Counted from the first letter of the stretch, positions 52,665 through 63,031 are shown. The stretch: 64,000 nucleotides of DNA from DASPNM01 sp035626515 (GCA_035626515.1 DASPNM010000031.1:62001-126000); one strand, 5' to 3'. Numbers and translations are program-made. The notes: generated by a model not told the origin, from the letters alone.

Positions 52665-53768
52665 ATGAGCAGGAAAGGAAAAGTACTGGTGGCCATGAGC
52701 GGCGGTATCGACAGCACCGTTACGGCGCTGATGCTTCATGACCAGGGTTATGAAGTGGTGGGAATCACCATGAAAACCTGGGATTATGCCACAAGCGGCG
52801 GCGGAAAAAAGGAGACGGGATGCTGCAACCTGGACAGCTTCAACGATGCGCGGATGGCTGCCGTACAGCACGGCTTTCCGCATTACGTCCTTGACATTCG
52901 GGGAGAATTCGGAGATTTTGTGATCGACAATTTTGTGGAAGAATACCTCGCCGGACGCACCCCAAATCCCTGCGTCCTCTGCAATACTCATATCAAGTGG
53001 CGGGCGCTGCTGAAACGTGCCGATGCGTTGCAATGCGATTTCATCGCTACCGGCCACTACGCAAAAGTGAGGCGACATGACAATGGCCGGTATGTGATCA
53101 GCAGGGCCCTTGATCACACCAAGGATCAGAGCTACGTTCTTTGGGGACTACAGCAGGACCTGTTGGCCCGCACCCTGCTTCCGCTGGGCGATTACCGCAA
53201 AACCCAGATCCGTCAGATGGCTCTCGATTACGGCTACCCCGAACTTGCCCGGAAAAGCGAGAGCTACGAAATCTGCTTTGTGCCTGACAATGACTATCGC
53301 GGGTTTCTAAGGCGGCGCGTGACCGGCCTGGAAGAAAAAGTGGCCGGCGGGAATTTCCTGGACAGGCAAGGACGCGTGCTTGGTCAACACAAGGGATACC
53401 CGTTTTACACCGTGGGGCAAAGGAAGGGTCTCGAGATCGCCCTGGGCAAGCCGGTTTTCGTTACGCGAATTGACCCGGAAAGCAACACCGTAACCCTGGG
53501 CGACGAAACAGATCTCGATGAAAAAAACATGCTCGTGTCGCGGATCAACATGGTAAAGTACGATACCGTTGCACCCGGTACCGAGGCGGTCACGAAGATC
53601 CGCTATAAGGATATGGGTACACCTTCAAATCTTTACCCGGAAAACACCGAAATCCAGGTCCGGTTTCATGTTCCCGCAAGGGGGGTTGCGCCGGGGCAAA
53701 GTGCTGTTTTCTATGAAGGCGACGACGTAATCGGCGGGGGCATTATTCAAAAGGTGATAACCCATTGA
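52665..53768 (+). CDS. mnmA: tRNA-specific 2-thiouridylase MnmA
   Basis: MnmA thiolates U34 of tRNA-Lys, tRNA-Glu and tRNA-Gln, using sulfur relayed from a cysteine desulfurase. The 367-residue protein has the PP-loop MSGGIDSTVT at 11-20, the catalytic C103 (NPCVLCN) and C204 (YEICFVPD), a central domain and a C-terminal beta-barrel. Both cysteines are present. The E. coli-like HxxxC length is normal. A tRNA-Gln (TTG) target is encoded elsewhere in this window. Confidence 0.95.
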   Translation: MSRKGKVLVAMSGGIDSTVTALMLHDQGYEVVGITMKTWDYATSGGGKKETGCCNLDSFNDARMAAVQHGFPHYVLDIRGEFGDFVIDNFVEEYLAGRTPNPCVLCNTHIKWRALLKRADALQCDFIATGHYAKVRRHDNGRYVISRALDHTKDQSYVLWGLQQDLLARTLLPLGDYRKTQIRQMALDYGYPELARKSESYEICFVPDNDYRGFLRRRVTGLEEKVAGGNFLDRQGRVLGQHKGYPFYTVGQRKGLEIALGKPVFVTRIDPESNTVTLGDETDLDEKNMLVSRINMVKYDTVAPGTEAVTKIRYKDMGTPSNLYPENTEIQVRFHVPARGVAPGQSAVFYEGDDVIGGGIIQKVITH

Positions 53769-53769
53769 A

Positions 53770-53794
53770 TCATAGCCGCCCGGCAAGGCTATGA
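53770..53794 (+). terminator. Possible terminator hairpin after mnmA
   Basis: TCATAGCC and GGCTATGA form a perfect 8-base-pair stem just after the mnmA stop. There is no T-run directly after it, so termination is uncertain. Confidence 0.35.
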
Positions 53795-53857
53795 GCGACG
53801 CCATTTTGTTCGTAGCTTTATGAGACCTTGTATCCCTGAAACCCGGAAAAACCACTT

Positions 53858-54625
53858 ATGAAACGTTTTGGCGCATTTCTCTTGCTCCCCCTAATCAGCT
53901 CTTTCGTTTTGATTTCATGCAGCGAAAAAGAGACCATTGAACCTGGCAATCTTGCGGAATTCATTCCCACCTTGTCTGGGAAATACATCACATACCGGGT
54001 CGACTCGATGGTGTTCACCAATTTCGGGCGGAACACTGAGATCAGGAAATACCAAATGAAGTACGTTGTCGACTCGCAGCTGACCGATATCGCGGGGCGG
54101 AAATTTTTCCGGGTGTTTCGGTATATCCGGGACAGCGCAGGAACCCAGCCCTGGGTACCGATCCCAAGCAGCGAGTATACCATCACTCCCCTGTTCGACC
54201 AGGTGGAAATAAATGAAAATAATCTTCGGGTCATCAAGCTGCACCTGCCGCTCGCCGACGGAAATACGTGGAAGGGCAACAAATACCTCCCGAATAATCC
54301 CTACAGCGGCTACAATTTCAGCAACGACGATAATATGGCTGACTGGGATTTTTTCATTGACGGTGAACTCAGCACGTTCAGCTACCAGAACCGGAATTAT
54401 GCTGATGTGCTGACGGTGGAACAGGCCGATGAGATCATCAACGTGCCGATCACCGATCCCAACGCCTATGCAGCGCGCACCCGCTCGGTGGAGCGCTACG
54501 CGAAAAACATTGGCTTGGTGTACCGCGAACTCGAGCTTTGGGAATACCAGCCGAATACCGGCGGTTCGGGAGGTCCCTACAAAACGGGATTTGGCGTGAA
54601 GATGTGGATGATAGATCACAATTAA
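53858..54625 (+). CDS. Hypothetical lipoprotein
   Basis: The 255-residue protein has a lipoprotein signal with lipobox LISC (Cys21). The rest is a beta-rich exported domain with no motif I recognise. It lies 20 bases before the subtilisin-like protease on the same strand and may be cotranscribed with it. A surface or outer-membrane location is likely from the lipid anchor. No function is proposed. Confidence 0.75.
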   Translation: MKRFGAFLLLPLISSFVLISCSEKETIEPGNLAEFIPTLSGKYITYRVDSMVFTNFGRNTEIRKYQMKYVVDSQLTDIAGRKFFRVFRYIRDSAGTQPWVPIPSSEYTITPLFDQVEINENNLRVIKLHLPLADGNTWKGNKYLPNNPYSGYNFSNDDNMADWDFFIDGELSTFSYQNRNYADVLTVEQADEIINVPITDPNAYAARTRSVERYAKNIGLVYRELELWEYQPNTGGSGGPYKTGFGVKMWMIDHN

Positions 54626-54645
54626 TTTCCACGAAACGGGATAAG

Positions 54646-56634
54646 ATGAAGAAAATTTTACTCCTGGTTGTAACCGCTCTGATTGCTGGTTCGAATGCAG
54701 AAGCTCAGTTCACCCGGTATTTGGTGAAGCTGCGCAACAAGGGCGGTAATCCATTCAGTTTGTCGAATCCTTCCGCCTACCTTTCCCAGCGAGCCATTGA
54801 TCGCCGCACGCGCTACGGAATTCCGCTCGACAGCACGGATCTCCCGGTAACGCCTTCCTACGTGACGCAGATCCGAAATGTGGCCAACGTCACGGTCCTG
54901 AATGTTTCGAAATGGCTTAATTCGGTATCCATTCAAACCACCGACCCAAACGCAATCAGCACCATCAGCTCTTTTGCATTTGTGCAAAGTGTTACCGGTT
55001 TCGCGGCCAGGGCGCCGGAAACACCCCGTAATAAGTTTAAGTCCGAAGACTGGCTCCTGGCGACCGGCAACAGGCCCGGCGAAATCGCGGCAGATTATTA
55101 CAACTACGGAACGGCTGCGTATAATGAGATTCGTTTGCATAATGGAGAGTTCCTTCACAACATCGGTTTACGCGGACAGGGTATGCGCATCGCCATGCTC
55201 GATGCCGGCTTTACCGGCTACGCAAGCTTCCGCGCGTTTGACAGCATGAACGCGGAAGGACGGGTGCACGAAACCTGGGATTTCGTTTCCCGCCACGCAG
55301 ATGTAAATGACCATTCACACGGAATGCAATGCCTTTCCACCATTGTCGCTAACATTCCGGCCCAGTTTGTGGGAAAGGCGCCGAAAGCAAGCTTTTATCT
55401 CTACCGTACGGAAGATGCTCCGACGGAATATCCGATTGAAGAGCACAACTGGTCCTGTGGCGCCGAGCGTGCCGACAGCGCGGGTGCTGAGATCATTTCA
55501 ACGTCCCTGGGCTATACCACGTTCGACAACTCCAGCCTGAATCATACCTATGCTGACATGAACGGGAACACCACGATGGCAGCAATTGCTGCGGATCTTG
55601 CTGCCAAAAAAGGAATGCTTGTGTTCGCTTCTGTGGGCAACGACGGCAACGGAAGCTGGAGATTTCTGAGCACTCCTTCCGATGGCGACAGCGTGATCGC
55701 GGTCGGCGCGGTGAATTCCGCCGGCGCCGTTGGAAGTTTTTCGAGCTACGGTCCTTCTTCGGATGGACAGATCAAGCCCGACGTAGCTTCGGTAGGTGTG
55801 TCGGCCGTAATCCAAACTGCCGGCAACACGATCGGCATGAGCAACGGCACCTCGTTTGCCTGCCCGAATATGGCCGGCCTCGCTACCTGTCTTTGGCAGG
55901 GGTTCCCCGAATTCAACAACATGCGCATTCGCCAGGCTCTTTGGGCTTCGGGAAGTCGTGCCTCCAATCCCGACGATCGCGTGGGATACGGAATTCCAAA
56001 CATGAGGCTGGCTTTTTCGATGCTGCTCGCCGATTTTGCCACCGTAACCGCTTCGATCAGCAGCTGCAGCGTCACGCTCAACTGGACTTCGAAAGATGTG
56101 GGCGCGATGAAATATGAAATTGAACGCAGAGTGCCGGGTAATCCAAACTATGTGCGGATCACCGAACTCAATGCTCAGCCGGGTGACTTGCTGGCGGTGC
56201 GAAGCTACCAGCTGGTGAATGGATTGAACGGAGTGGCGAACGGGACGGTCAGTTATCGCATTCGGCAGATCGTGGACACCGCTGCGGCAACATTTACCGC
56301 GGTGTATATCGACAGCGTGAATGTTACGGTATCCGGCTGCGTCGCGACGAACACTGGCGACCCGAATGCTGCGGCCGAATTGGTGCGCCTTGCACCGAAC
56401 CCCACGTCGGCGGCAAGCGTAATCATGACGGTGCAGACGCAGCACGCGCTTCCAAATATGCAAGTCCGCATTTACGATCTGAAGGGCCGGCTCGTTCAGA
56501 AACTTCAGCTCTCGAAAGGCCCCGGGAAGACGGATTTTACCCTGAACATTGGTCAACTCGCAAAGGGACGGTATGTCGTTCGCGTGTTTGATAAAGCAAA
56601 GTTGGTCGGCCAGGCTTCGCTGCTGCGACTATAA
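54646..56634 (+). CDS. Subtilisin-like serine protease with type IX sorting domain
   Basis: The 662-residue exported protease has a signal peptide (1-20), a prodomain-like region (about 25-130) and an S8 catalytic domain with D186 (AMLDAG), H225 (DHSHGM), N332 of the oxyanion hole and S403 (NGTSFACP), a complete triad. A fibronectin-like part follows, and the last 80 residues match a type A sorting domain (LAPNPTS ... GRYVVRVF), which directs export by type IX secretion and removal by a PorU sortase. ATG at 54646 is chosen because the frame upstream overlaps the lipoprotein gene and lacks a signal peptide. It overlaps the convergent methyltransferase by six bases. Confidence 0.9.
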   Translation: MKKILLLVVTALIAGSNAEAQFTRYLVKLRNKGGNPFSLSNPSAYLSQRAIDRRTRYGIPLDSTDLPVTPSYVTQIRNVANVTVLNVSKWLNSVSIQTTDPNAISTISSFAFVQSVTGFAARAPETPRNKFKSEDWLLATGNRPGEIAADYYNYGTAAYNEIRLHNGEFLHNIGLRGQGMRIAMLDAGFTGYASFRAFDSMNAEGRVHETWDFVSRHADVNDHSHGMQCLSTIVANIPAQFVGKAPKASFYLYRTEDAPTEYPIEEHNWSCGAERADSAGAEIISTSLGYTTFDNSSLNHTYADMNGNTTMAAIAADLAAKKGMLVFASVGNDGNGSWRFLSTPSDGDSVIAVGAVNSAGAVGSFSSYGPSSDGQIKPDVASVGVSAVIQTAGNTIGMSNGTSFACPNMAGLATCLWQGFPEFNNMRIRQALWASGSRASNPDDRVGYGIPNMRLAFSMLLADFATVTASISSCSVTLNWTSKDVGAMKYEIERRVPGNPNYVRITELNAQPGDLLAVRSYQLVNGLNGVANGTVSYRIRQIVDTAAATFTAVYIDSVNVTVSGCVATNTGDPNAAAELVRLAPNPTSAASVIMTVQTQHALPNMQVRIYDLKGRLVQKLQLSKGPGKTDFTLNIGQLAKGRYVVRVFDKAKLVGQASLLRL

Positions 56635-57804
56635 AGACCGGCGAAAAAGGGCACCGAATAGTGTATCCGCTTTTTCCTGGTAGCCGGTAAAGTAACCACT
56701 GCGAATCAATTCCAGCTTCAACTCTTTTTCAGCCCATCTTGCCACTTCTTCATTTTCCCTCGCAAAGACTGAGCAGGTGCTGTACACGAGATAGCCGCCG
56801 TTAGCGAGGTTTTTTGCAACCTGGCACAATATGTTTTTCTGCAGCGATTCATAATGCCTGATTCGGCCAACATCGAAAAACGCGAGTTGCTCGGGTGTCC
56901 TGCTCCAGGTTCCGCTCCCGGTGCATGGCGCGTCACAAAGGATCAGCTGGTATTTGTCCGAAGGCCGTTGTTCCGTGAGATCGGCGACGACACTGTGGTA
57001 GCGTTGAATTCCGGCTTTGGCGAATCGTTTTTTCAAATTGACAAGGATAGACTTTCGGATGTCCGATACGGTGAGCCTGGCCGCGGGATTAATGTCATGA
57101 ACCAAAATAGATTTCCCGCCACTTGCCGCGCAGCAATCCCAGGCTGAATAACTACCATGTGCCAACCCCTGGTCGGCCTCCAGGTAAAATTCTCCCAGCC
57201 GCTGCGAGCTCTTATCCTGTACGACAGCCATCCGGTCCAGCTCGAGCAATTCTTCCACAGCGGTGCCGTTGGGAAGCCGGACGCAATTGCCTTCGCGGCT
57301 GAAGAGAATGTTGGAGTGCCTGAGAATCGCCGTCACCTGCTCCTCCCAGCCCGGCCGCAGCCTGAGAAACAAGTCGGGCTGAATGAAATGCGAAAGCACA
57401 AAGGCGTCGGACTGCAGTTGGTTGCTGATTTCAAAAATCCAGGGAAAGACCGCCTCGGGTAAACAGTTGACCAGCTTCATTTTTTGCGGCAAGGGGAGAT
57501 GAACCTGCTCATTCCACTCCGGCCGCAACTGGCTAAGTACCTCATCCGCGGTTTCGGAACAAAGAAACAGTCCCCCCAGAATTCGTTCTCCAACCGAAAG
57601 ATTTTTTCCCCACTGCCCCGTACGAAAAAAGCAGTAGCAAAGATTGCTTATCACCCTGCGATCGCGCGATCCGTATTTCCGCGATGCACCAAACCAGTTC
57701 CTGATGAAATAGGCGAAAGGTGTTTCGCCGCGGTACTGCGTGAGGATCGCCTGGGTGGTATGGAGATAGGAATGAAAGCGGCTCACGTCCGCAAGATAAA
57801 CCAA
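56629..57804 (-). CDS. RsmB/RsmF-type rRNA (cytosine-5) methyltransferase
   Basis: The 391-residue protein is a SAM-dependent RNA C5-cytosine methyltransferase of the NOL1/NOP2/Sun family. The two cysteine motifs are DAPCTGSG and STCSVF, and SAM-binding lies around WDCCAASGGKS. The N-terminal half is NusB/RsmB-like in length, but the exact rRNA site is not certain. The convergent protease gene overlaps its 3' end by six bases. Confidence 0.88.
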   Translation of the reverse strand: MVYLADVSRFHSYLHTTQAILTQYRGETPFAYFIRNWFGASRKYGSRDRRVISNLCYCFFRTGQWGKNLSVGERILGGLFLCSETADEVLSQLRPEWNEQVHLPLPQKMKLVNCLPEAVFPWIFEISNQLQSDAFVLSHFIQPDLFLRLRPGWEEQVTAILRHSNILFSREGNCVRLPNGTAVEELLELDRMAVVQDKSSQRLGEFYLEADQGLAHGSYSAWDCCAASGGKSILVHDINPAARLTVSDIRKSILVNLKKRFAKAGIQRYHSVVADLTEQRPSDKYQLILCDAPCTGSGTWSRTPEQLAFFDVGRIRHYESLQKNILCQVAKNLANGGYLVYSTCSVFARENEEVARWAEKELKLELIRSGYFTGYQEKADTLFGALFRRSL

Positions 57805-57815
57805 TAGCAGCCGGC

Positions 57816-58646
57816 CTACTGGTAGTAGTAGGTGATGTTGCTGACCGTACCCGGCGGATTCTGGGTGCTTACCGCCGTGAGCGGCTTGTTGCTGCTGATA
57901 TCGTACGAGTACACAAAATCCGTGGTGAAATTATTGCTGGGGTCCGTCGCGTCCACGAAATCCATCCGCGTGGCGTTGTTGCTTCCAAAGTAAACGGGTC
58001 TGCCAAGAATAACTGCCTCGCGCTGCAATCTGAGCGGCGTGGTCTTCGCGTCGTACGTATAAGTAGTCGTAGCGATAAGATCGTAGGCCATCGCGGTGGG
58101 GTCGTAGCTGTATTGTTTGACCGAGCTGAGGTTGCCCCCCGCATAAGTATATTCCTGCTTGAAAGAAAGTATGAAAGGCGCAGGAGGAAATTTCAGATAA
58201 TGCTCCTCGCCGCTGATGTTCCCAGAAGCATCGTACTGGTAAGCGGCGCTGTCGGTCACTGTAAATCCAAAAATTGTCATATCAAATACAGCCGACGTGT
58301 AGCGGTTGTTCGAAGTGCTGTAATTGTAATTCGTAACAATGCTGTCGATTCCCGCAGAGATCAGCACCTGGCTCTTCTGGATCGTCCGCGTGATATTGCC
58401 CGACCCGTCGCGGAGGATCTGCAGGTCGTTACCGACGTCTATGCCCTGCGACATGCCGACAGTTTTCTCGAAGATCAGCCGTCCGGAACCATCGTACGTG
58501 TAATCGACGACAACAGAATCACTCCCGGATTTCTGCACGGAGCGGATGAGTAGGGCATTTTCGGTACCGGTGCTCCAGTCGATTTCCTTCTGGCAGGAAA
58601 GCAGCGTGATGCAGATTGCCATTCCACTGAGTATCCATTGTTTCAT
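57816..58646 (-). CDS. Hypothetical lipoprotein with YD-like repeats
   Basis: The 276-residue protein has a lipoprotein signal with lipobox LLSC (Cys18). The exported part is beta-rich and full of YxYDxxGxI-type units, for example YTYDGSGRLIFE and YQYDASGNISGEE, like a short RHS/YD segment. No toxin or sorting domain follows. Such lipoproteins are common in Bacteroidota and have no known role. It lies 11 bases beyond the methyltransferase start, on the same strand and upstream of it. Confidence 0.75.
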   Translation of the reverse strand: MKQWILSGMAICITLLSCQKEIDWSTGTENALLIRSVQKSGSDSVVVDYTYDGSGRLIFEKTVGMSQGIDVGNDLQILRDGSGNITRTIQKSQVLISAGIDSIVTNYNYSTSNNRYTSAVFDMTIFGFTVTDSAAYQYDASGNISGEEHYLKFPPAPFILSFKQEYTYAGGNLSSVKQYSYDPTAMAYDLIATTTYTYDAKTTPLRLQREAVILGRPVYFGSNNATRMDFVDATDPSNNFTTDFVYSYDISSNKPLTAVSTQNPPGTVSNITYYYQ

Positions 58647-58691
58647 AAGCAGCTCAATTAGCCGACAAGATAAATATTTTCTCCCTCGAAT

Positions 58692-59963
58692 CTACAATTC
58701 CAGCAGGGTCTTTACCGGGTCTTTCCCGATCAGCAGCTGCTCGGGATTCTCGAGTATTTCTTTCACCCTCACAAGAAAACTCACGGATTCACGCCCGTCG
58801 ATGATGCGATGATCATAGCTCAGGGCCACATACATCATCGGCCGAATGACGACCTGTCCGCGAAGCGCGACCGGCCGCTCTTCGATCTTGTGCATGCCGA
58901 GTATGGCGCTTTGGGGGAGGTTAATAATTGGGGTGCTCATCAAGGAACCAAACACGCCGCCATTGGTAATGGTGAAGGTGCCTCCCTGGAGCTCTTCCAG
59001 CGAGAGCTTGTTATCCCGTGCCCTGGCTGCAAGCTCGATGACTTTTTTCTCTATTTGCGCCATGCCGAGGCTTTCCGCATTGCGAATCACCGGAACTGTC
59101 AGCCCGCGGGGTGTGGAAACGGCGATCGAAATATCGCAATAATCGTGGTAAACGATCTGGTCGCCGTCGACAGATGCATTCACTGCAGGCCATTCGTGGA
59201 GCGCGACGCAGCAGGCTTTTGCAAAAAAGCTCATAAAGCCCAAACCGACACCATGGGTCTCTTTGAATTTTTCTTTGTGGAGGTTGCGGATCTCCATGAT
59301 GCGCGTCATGTCGACCTCGTTAAATGTCGTCAGCATCGCGGTGCTGTTGCGGGCTTCCACCAGCCTGCGCGAAATCGTCTTGCGCAGCTGGCTCATTTTC
59401 TCGCGCCGCTCCTCGCGTGAAAAAAGAGGCTTGCCGGAAGTCAGCCTGCCGGGATGACTCAGCGCGGCAAGTACATCTTCCTTTATGATCTTTCCCTGGT
59501 ATCCGGAGGGAGTAACTGTGGTCGGATCAAGTTTTTTATCGGCAATGATAGCCGATGCCACCGGCGTTGCACGAATCTCATTCGAAACCGAGGTGACCGG
59601 CGCGCTCGTGCTCCGTTTTTCCTCCTTCTTACTCCTTGTTTCCTTTTTTTCGGGCTTTGCTTCCGCCCCGTTTTCGGCAGGCGGGGTTTTCTTTTCGACG
59701 GTGGGCTTTGCGTCTGCTTCCGGCTTTGCAGCTGATTCGTCGATATTGGCCAAAAGATCTCCGACTTTGAGCGTATCACCTTCCCGCGCAGCCTGTGTGA
59801 GAATGCCAGGCTGTTCCGCGTTCACTTCAAAAGTTGCCTTTTCGCTTTCCAGCTCAGCGATCACCTCGTCCCGGTCCACATAATCGCCGTCCTTCTTGTT
59901 CCATTTCAACAGAGTGACTTCGCTGATGGATTCACCGACTGCAGGCACCCGGATGTCGATCAT
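58692..59963 (-). CDS. sucB: 2-oxoglutarate dehydrogenase E2, dihydrolipoyl succinyltransferase
   Basis: E2 passes the succinyl group to CoA in the TCA cycle. The 423-residue protein has a lipoyl domain (1-75, lipoyl K42 in LESEKATFE), a charged linker at about 80-130, a peripheral-subunit-binding motif (about 135-170) and a catalytic domain ending in the DHRIIDG active-site motif. Only one lipoyl domain is present. It follows sucA, with a 137-base gap that contains a separate promoter box. Confidence 0.95.
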   Translation of the reverse strand: MIDIRVPAVGESISEVTLLKWNKKDGDYVDRDEVIAELESEKATFEVNAEQPGILTQAAREGDTLKVGDLLANIDESAAKPEADAKPTVEKKTPPAENGAEAKPEKKETRSKKEEKRSTSAPVTSVSNEIRATPVASAIIADKKLDPTTVTPSGYQGKIIKEDVLAALSHPGRLTSGKPLFSREERREKMSQLRKTISRRLVEARNSTAMLTTFNEVDMTRIMEIRNLHKEKFKETHGVGLGFMSFFAKACCVALHEWPAVNASVDGDQIVYHDYCDISIAVSTPRGLTVPVIRNAESLGMAQIEKKVIELAARARDNKLSLEELQGGTFTITNGGVFGSLMSTPIINLPQSAILGMHKIEERPVALRGQVVIRPMMYVALSYDHRIIDGRESVSFLVRVKEILENPEQLLIGKDPVKTLLEL

Positions 59964-60015
59964 AATTACACAATTATTTACAGCAAAAAGCGGCCGCCCG
60001 GAGACCGCAGGCGGA

Positions 60016-60023
60016 CAAAGATA
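60016..60023 (-). promoter_or_regulatory. Promoter -7 box of sucB
   Basis: TATCTTTG on the minus strand fits TAnnTTTG and lies in the sucA-sucB gap. It would allow sucB to be made apart from sucA. Confidence 0.4.
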
Positions 60024-60100
60024 GCAAGCTTATCAGTTTGATTAAACGGCAATTGTTGGCGCATCCGATACAATACGGAAGCCACCTGCCTGATAAACCG

Positions 60101-62836
60101 CTAAATACTGAAAGCCGTATCAATTATCTCCGCCTGCTCCTGCGCGTGTACCCGCGCGTAGCCCGTAGCGGCCGCCGCGGAGGGCTGCCGGCTGATCACC
60201 CCGAAATTGATTTGCTTGAGATACGACTGCAGGTACATTGCGGCTCCCATGTTCAAAGGCTCTTCCTGCACCCAGAACCAGGTGGCGCGACCGTACTTCC
60301 TGTACAATGATTCAAGTTGCAGTGTTGGAAGCGGATACAACTGCTCCAGCCGCACGAGCGCTATGTTATCCGGTTTTTCTTTTTTCTTCCTCTCCTCCAG
60401 TTCAAAGAAAATTTTGCCGCTGCAGAGCAACACCTTTTTCACCCGCGCCGGATCCGCTGTGGGATCATCCAGGATTTCGCTGAATCCACCCCGCAGAAAT
60501 TCTTCGACCCGGGAATAGCTTCCGGGATGACGCAGGTTCGCTTTCGGTGTGAATTCGATCAGCGGCTTGCGAAAAGGCCACGCGAGCTGGCGACGCAGCA
60601 CATGGAAAAAATTTGCGGCGGTGGTCACGTTGGCCACGACCATATTCAGCTCCGCGCACAGCTGGAGAAAGCGTTCCATGCGCGCGCTGCTGTGCTCCGG
60701 ACCCTGTCCTTCGTAACCGTGCGGCAGCAATAGCACCACGCCGCTCATACGGTTCCATTTTTGTTCCCCCGAGGCAACGAACTGATCGATCATCGTCTGC
60801 GCACCATTCGCAAAATCCCCGAACTGCGCCTCCCACAGCACCAGGGCGTTTGGATTCGCAAGCGCGTAGCCGTAGTCGAATCCAAGCGCCGCATATTCGG
60901 AAAGCAGGGAATTATAAATCCGAAACTCACCCTTTGCCCCCGGCACCCGGCTCAGGCGGTTAAAGGGACGGTCCGTTACCTCATCGCGAAGAATGGAGTG
61001 GCGGTGCGAAAAAGTTCCGCGCTGTACGTCCTGCCCGCTCAAGCGCACATCCTTACCTTCCAGCAGCAGGCTTCCATAGGCCATCAGCTCGGCCGTGGCC
61101 CAGTCCAGCTTTTGTTCGGTCTGAAACAGGCGGACCTTGTCCTGCAAAAGCTTTTCCACCTTCCGCAGGGGTTTGAAGTCTTCGGGCCATTTCATCAACG
61201 CCTCGAAGATCTTTCGGAAATCTGCCTCGCTGATCGCCGTTACGGGGGACTGATCGAAATCCTGGGCAACCGCTTTCCGCAATTTCTTCCACCAGAGCTC
61301 TGGCGGCTGATAATGGTATGGAAGCGGGTTTTGCTTCACCTCGTCGAGACGCTCCTGCAAATCGGACCAAAACTTCTTCTCCATTTCACGGGCAAGCTCC
61401 TGCGCGTCGGGTTCACCATTTTCCAACAGGTATTTAACGTACACCTCGCGCGGATTGGGATGCTTGTCGATTAAAGCATAAAGATGCGGTTGCGTAAATT
61501 TCGGATCATCTCCCTCGTTGTGACCGTGTCGGCGATAACAGACGAGGTCAATAAAAATATCCGCATTGAAATGTTGGCGGTAGCGCGTCGCGATCTCGGC
61601 ACACCGAACAACCGCTTCCGGATCGTCGCCATTCACGTGCAGTACCGGCGCCTGGATAGCGGCTGCCAGCGAGGTGCAGTAATCAGAACTCCGCGCATCG
61701 TCGAAATCGGTTGTAAAGCCAATCTGGTTGTTGATGACGAGGTGCAGCGTTCCGCCGGTATAATATCCGTCGAGGTCCGACATCTGAAGCACTTCATATA
61801 CTACGCCCTGTCCGGCAATCGAAGCGTCTCCATGAATGAGAATCGGAAAAATTTTGTCGAAGTCGCTCTGGTACATCACGTCGGCCTTCGCCCTGGAAAA
61901 GCCGACAACGACCGGGTCTACCGCTTCCAGGTGCGAAGGGTTGGGCATCAGCTTCAGGTGAACGGTGTTGCCGTCGCGAGCCTGCAGCTCGCTTCCGAAC
62001 CCAAGGTGATACTTTACGTCGCCGCTGCCCATGGTCTGGTCCGGCTGCGCCGTTCCTTCGAATTCACTGAAGATCTGTTCGTACGTCTTGCCAAGGATGT
62101 TTGCCAACACATTTAGCCGGCCGCGGTGCGCCATTCCGATAACAATTTCCTGAACCCCGTGCGCGGAAGCGGTATCGATGATTGCATCGAGCGCCGGTAT
62201 CGTGGTCTCCCCGCCCTCCAGCGAAAATCTTTTTTGTCCGACGTATTTTGTATGAAGGAATTTTTCGAAGATCACCCCCTGGTTCAATTTTTCCAGGATC
62301 TGTTTGCGCTGTTCCAGCGAAAACGGTTCATAGAGATGGTTTTCTATCTCACGCTCGAGCCAGTCGATCCGTTCCTGGTTCACGAGCGCTCCGTATTCGA
62401 CGCCAACATGACCGGCGTAGCGGGCACGAAGCAGCTCCAGAATATTTCTCAATTTCGTTCTTCCGAGACCGATGAATTTTCCTGCTTCGAATTCAGAATC
62501 AAGTTCGGCGTCGGAAAGGCCGAAATATTTCAGGTCCAGGTTGGCGCCACGGTCTTTGCGTTCCCGGATGGGGTTCGTCCGCGCTATGAGGTGCCCTTTT
62601 CGCCGGTACGCCAGGATCAGGTTATACACGGCGAACTCGCGGTCGAGCGCCATGCCGGGCAGTTCCTGAACCGGGGCGCCGTGGCCGTTCTCACGGGCGG
62701 CGGTCATCGCGAAATCAAAACCTTCGAAAAACTTTCTCAGATCGGGGTCGATACTTCCCGGATCTCTGAGAAAATCGCGGTAGAGATTCTCCACGAAGGC
62801 CGGAGAGGAACTGGTGATATAGGAGAAATCTTTCAT
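60101..62836 (-). CDS. sucA: 2-oxoglutarate dehydrogenase E1
   Basis: E1 decarboxylates 2-oxoglutarate with thiamine diphosphate and loads the E2 lipoyl group. The 911-residue protein has the small N-terminal E2-binding segment, the TPP-binding region GDASIAGQGVVYE with NNQIGFTT, and the C-terminal transketolase-like part. Length is a little below the E. coli protein (933). It is upstream of sucB on the same strand. The E3 gene is not nearby. Confidence 0.96.
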   Translation of the reverse strand: MKDFSYITSSSPAFVENLYRDFLRDPGSIDPDLRKFFEGFDFAMTAARENGHGAPVQELPGMALDREFAVYNLILAYRRKGHLIARTNPIRERKDRGANLDLKYFGLSDAELDSEFEAGKFIGLGRTKLRNILELLRARYAGHVGVEYGALVNQERIDWLEREIENHLYEPFSLEQRKQILEKLNQGVIFEKFLHTKYVGQKRFSLEGGETTIPALDAIIDTASAHGVQEIVIGMAHRGRLNVLANILGKTYEQIFSEFEGTAQPDQTMGSGDVKYHLGFGSELQARDGNTVHLKLMPNPSHLEAVDPVVVGFSRAKADVMYQSDFDKIFPILIHGDASIAGQGVVYEVLQMSDLDGYYTGGTLHLVINNQIGFTTDFDDARSSDYCTSLAAAIQAPVLHVNGDDPEAVVRCAEIATRYRQHFNADIFIDLVCYRRHGHNEGDDPKFTQPHLYALIDKHPNPREVYVKYLLENGEPDAQELAREMEKKFWSDLQERLDEVKQNPLPYHYQPPELWWKKLRKAVAQDFDQSPVTAISEADFRKIFEALMKWPEDFKPLRKVEKLLQDKVRLFQTEQKLDWATAELMAYGSLLLEGKDVRLSGQDVQRGTFSHRHSILRDEVTDRPFNRLSRVPGAKGEFRIYNSLLSEYAALGFDYGYALANPNALVLWEAQFGDFANGAQTMIDQFVASGEQKWNRMSGVVLLLPHGYEGQGPEHSSARMERFLQLCAELNMVVANVTTAANFFHVLRRQLAWPFRKPLIEFTPKANLRHPGSYSRVEEFLRGGFSEILDDPTADPARVKKVLLCSGKIFFELEERKKKEKPDNIALVRLEQLYPLPTLQLESLYRKYGRATWFWVQEEPLNMGAAMYLQSYLKQINFGVISRQPSAAAATGYARVHAQEQAEIIDTAFSI

Positions 62837-62958
62837 GAAGCCTGATGAAAGCCATCTTCTTAACAGACGGGGTGCAAATATCGTTCAAAATATCCAGACC
62901 GGGGTTCATTTTGAACGCTTTAGCAACCGAAATCAGGACCGGAGAATAAGCTGAAAAT

Positions 62959-62989
62959 TTGGTAGTTCGCCTTCGCGCGCTTACCTTTG
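62959..62989 (+). promoter_or_regulatory. Promoter of rpsT
   Basis: TTG (62959-62961) and TACCTTTG (62982-62989) match the -33 and -7 boxes with a 20-base spacer. Transcription would start near 62996, about 36 bases before the rpsT ATG. Confidence 0.65.
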
Positions 62990-63031
62990 CGCCTCTTCCA
63001 AAGCCTCGGCTTTTGGAATAAAAAAATCAGC

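Noticed and set aside
57816..58646. RHS/YD-repeat toxin
   Set aside because: The repeats are few, the protein is a small lipoprotein and there is no toxin domain or immunity gene.
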